This document shows, in pieces, positions 31,025 to 32,902 of a DNA stretch of 32,902 bases. The DNA lies in assembly GCA_009692555.1 (NCBI GenBank), contig SHYY01000055.1, positions 1 through 32,902 of the forward strand, read 5' to 3'. The DNA is from Myxococcales bacterium (lineage in GTDB: Bacteria > Myxococcota_A > Polyangia > Palsa-1104 > SHYY01). Position 1 is the first letter of the stretch, and every line of letters begins with the position of its first letter. The notes beneath the pieces were generated by a model. That model was not told the origin of the DNA. It made no database searches and saw nothing but the letters and a program-made list of their open reading frames with translations. The position numbers were made by a program, and so were the translations under genes.

Positions 31025-31537
31025 ATGAAGCTGTACACTGGCAAGATCCCCGCCGTCGCCGAGGAGGTCGTTCGTGTCCTCGTCGAGGCGGGCGATATCG
31101 AAGTGTCGGACACCAAGGAGGCGCAGCTCGACGTGGAGTCCATCCTGAAGGAGTACATCCGGATGGACCGCGAGCTCTCCGACCGCACCAAGGACGTGCT
31201 CGAGGAGAAGAAGCTGCCGTACGGCCAGTTCGGCAAGGTGAAGCGGGCGCTCGCCGAGGAGCGCGAGTTCGGGCTCGGCGACGACGCCACCTTGTGGATC
31301 GCCAACCAGCTGGTCGAGACCTTCATGCACTCCGCCCACGTCGAGGAGGTGTTCGCCGACGACATCGTGCTGCGCAAGAAGATCCGCGACACGCTGAAGA
31401 AGTACATGATGGTCGAGGAGGAGCTCGACGAGGAGGTGCGGCGCCGCATCAAGAACCTCGCCGAGGGCACGCAGACCTGGGAGATCGAATACGCCAAGGT
31501 CATGGACCAGATGAAGCGCAAGCACGGGCTCGAGTAG
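31025..31537 (+). CDS. DUF507 family protein
   Basis: A 170-residue, highly charged helical protein with the DUF507 pattern: 'LYTGKIPAVAEEVVRVLVEAGDIEV' at the N terminus, then two similar halves, each a 'LxxxIxxxLxxYxxxxxEL(S/D)' helix followed by a long Lys/Glu-rich helix (about residues 34-70 and 118-165). No catalytic residues or membrane segments. The molecular role of the family is not known to me. It has its own promoter and ribosome-binding site and converges with the MFS gene, nine bases between stops. Confidence 0.88.
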   Translation: MKLYTGKIPAVAEEVVRVLVEAGDIEVSDTKEAQLDVESILKEYIRMDRELSDRTKDVLEEKKLPYGQFGKVKRALAEEREFGLGDDATLWIANQLVETFMHSAHVEEVFADDIVLRKKIRDTLKKYMMVEEELDEEVRRRIKNLAEGTQTWEIEYAKVMDQMKRKHGLE

Positions 31538-31546
31538 CCCTCAGCC

Positions 31547-32770
31547 TCACGGCCCCGCCGCAGGGTCCTTCAGCGCCCGGTCCGCCGGCCGACGGCGCGT
31601 CCACAGCACCATCGCCACCAGCACGACGATCCCCACTGCCGTCGCCGCGGCGTCGGTGAGGAACAGGCCGCGCACCCGGCCGCGCTCGTAGCCCCAGCCG
31701 TCGAGGATCGCGGTGTAGCTGATCGCCCAGTTGGCGGCGGCGACGAACAGGGTGTACTTGGTCGACACCGCGCCCTCGTGGCCGATCATCTCGAGGACGA
31801 AGGCCGAGAACGTGGCGTAGGCGATGCCACTCGTGAACTGGTAGGCGAGCGTGCCGTAGGTGAACCAGCCGACGGTGGTGGGGCCGAGCGCCATGGCGAC
31901 GGCGATCACCGCCATGATCGCGCCGGAAGCGGCGTAGGCGAGACGGCGGTTCATGAGGTCGGCGAAGTAGCCGCCGAAGAGGCAGCCGGCTGCGCTCACC
32001 AGGCCGCCGAGGAGGCCGGTGACCACCTCGACCCGGTGCTCGGAGACGCCGTAGTCGTTGTGCATGGCGCCGGAGAAGAGGTTCGCGGCGGCGCCGGTGC
32101 CGACGGGGGAGAGGCAGATGACGAGGCCCGTCCAGCCCTCGTAGGAGACCGCGGTCCGGTAGAGGTCGCGCGCCAGATTCCCGATCGCGCTGAGCATCGG
32201 GTGGGCGACGCGGACCGGCTCGTCGACGAACAGGATCGGCAGGCCGCAGACCAGCGTCAGTACGGCGAGTACGCCGGCGGTGAGCGCCGGGGACTGATGC
32301 TGGGTGAGCCACAGGGCGACGGCGCCGCCGATGCCGGTGCCGCCGAGGTTGCCGGCGTTGAACCACCCCGCTGCGGCGCCCTTGTGCTCGGTGGGGACGG
32401 TGGTGGCGATCAGCCCCTCGAGCGCGGCGGAGGAGGTGGCGGCGCCCACGTTGGCGGCGAAGAGCAGCGCGGTGTAGAGGCTGAGGTGGGCCTTGGCGTC
32501 GACGAGGGCGGTGGCGGCGAGCGCGATCGCGGCGATGACGACCGAGGCGATGTACCAGCTCCGGCGACGGAAGCGGGCGTCCATCGCGGGAATCCAGAGG
32601 AGCTTGAGGGTGTGGGGGAGCTGTCCGGTCTGCTGGGCGGCGGTCGCGATCATCGCCAGGAAGCCGAGCTTGTCGAGGACGAACGGCGTGGTGATGGTCG
32701 CGTAGCCGACGGCGATCCCGAACGGCAGGTTGAGCGGGAGGAAGAGCGGGGCGCGGGTCGGGCGAGCCAT
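31547..32770 (-). CDS. MFS transporter, AmpG-like
   Basis: A 407-residue membrane protein with 11-12 predicted helices. The helix 2-3 loop 'KLLWIPAMDARFRRR' and 'AALEGLIATTVPTEHKGAAAG' in helix 4-5 resemble the AmpG-type MFS permeases that take up muropeptides; the general MFS call is sure and the substrate is not. The ATG at 32770 has only six bases to the -10 element, so translation probably starts at the mRNA 5' end. Its neighbour on the 5' side is the right terminal repeat. Confidence 0.85.
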   Translation of the reverse strand: MARPTRAPLFLPLNLPFGIAVGYATITTPFVLDKLGFLAMIATAAQQTGQLPHTLKLLWIPAMDARFRRRSWYIASVVIAAIALAATALVDAKAHLSLYTALLFAANVGAATSSAALEGLIATTVPTEHKGAAAGWFNAGNLGGTGIGGAVALWLTQHQSPALTAGVLAVLTLVCGLPILFVDEPVRVAHPMLSAIGNLARDLYRTAVSYEGWTGLVICLSPVGTGAAANLFSGAMHNDYGVSEHRVEVVTGLLGGLVSAAGCLFGGYFADLMNRRLAYAASGAIMAVIAVAMALGPTTVGWFTYGTLAYQFTSGIAYATFSAFVLEMIGHEGAVSTKYTLFVAAANWAISYTAILDGWGYERGRVRGLFLTDAAATAVGIVVLVAMVLWTRRRPADRALKDPAAGP

Positions 32771-32776
32771 CGCGGC

Positions 32777-32806
32777 AGGCTACCCTCTCCGGTCGAAGAG
32801 GGGCAA
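32777..32806 (-). promoter_or_regulatory. Promoter-like element of the MFS gene
   Basis: On the minus strand TTGCCC (32806-32801), 18 bases, then TAGCCT (32782-32777), six bases before the ATG at 32770. Likely leaderless. Confidence 0.5.
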
Positions 32807-32819
32807 CACCGCCCGGGGG

Positions 32820-32902
32820 TGCTTAACAGCGGAGGGGGCCCTCTTGCTGGCTCTTGCTCGTCACGTAGTCGTAGTCGTAGTCGTAGTCGTCCCGTCCGCA
32901 GC
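32820..32902. repeat. Right copy of the terminal inverted repeat
   Basis: Reverse complement of 55-149 with four instead of six hexamer units (GTAGTC at 32865-32888). The window ends inside or exactly at the end of the repeat. Because the copies are inverted, they cannot be the direct overlap of a circular molecule. Confidence 0.9.

Noticed and set aside
1..32902. Circular plasmid or phage genome with terminal redundancy
   Set aside because: The end repeats are inverted, not direct, and there are no replication, partition, capsid or integrase genes.

Overview
The window is about 33 kb of very GC-rich bacterial DNA with dense protein-coding genes on both strands and no rRNA or tRNA that I could see. 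The gene content suggests a myxobacterium-like organism (Myxococcota / former Deltaproteobacteria). It carries cysteine-rich surface lipoproteins with repeated 'NGCE ... NCGxCG' blocks, a eukaryote-like Ser/Thr kinase, DUF507, a DUF4266-DUF3570 pair, and an outer-membrane/lipoprotein bias. This lineage call is inference; no marker gene for taxonomy is present.

Layout. 0.2-6.1 kb: surface lipoproteins on the minus strand (two beta-propeller-like, one Cys-rich, and one large Cys-rich protein ending in a uromodulin-like D8C domain), with a DUF4239 membrane protein on the plus strand between them. 6.3-12 kb, plus strand: a patatin-like lipase, a 1234-residue transmembrane Ser/Thr kinase with about 18 copies of a 32-residue extracytoplasmic repeat and a C-terminal PDZ domain, then a class III nucleotide cyclase domain protein. 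12-13.5 kb, minus strand: an FMN-binding (RnfG/NosR-type) exported protein and a four-helix His-containing membrane protein behind a near-consensus promoter. 13.5-17.7 kb, plus strand: a tandem fused D-Ala-D-Ala-ligase-like protein, an overlapping DmpA-family peptidase, a small zinc-ribbon protein and a small exported CxxCH protein. 18.1-22.7 kb: an isoaspartyl peptidase/asparaginase and a GNAT enzyme, then two surface genes broken by single-base frameshifts (an FG-GAP lipoprotein, and a beta-propeller/di-haem cytochrome lipoprotein). 22.8-28.1 kb, minus strand: a sulfatase-superfamily hydrolase, a PIN-domain toxin without a complete antitoxin, and an MMPL/RND exporter. 28.2-32.8 kb: DUF4266-DUF3570, a PolB-type exonuclease coupled to a 3-methyladenine DNA glycosylase, DUF507, and an AmpG-like MFS transporter.

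Non-coding structure. Two ~165-bp, almost fully palindromic MITE-like elements lie in opposite orientation at 17.8 and 25.0 kb. Hexanucleotide tandem tracts (GACTAC, GGMAAC) occur both between and inside genes. The window begins and ends with inverted copies of the same ~90-bp repeat, differing by exactly two hexamer units; this most likely marks contig breaks at a dispersed repeat. Many genes have a -10-like hexamer only 6-12 bases before the start codon, which suggests frequent leaderless or near-leaderless mRNAs.

The most notable observations are the D8C domain in a bacterial lipoprotein, the repeat-sensor kinase next to a cyclase, the palindromic element pair, and the ligase-peptidase fusion locus.
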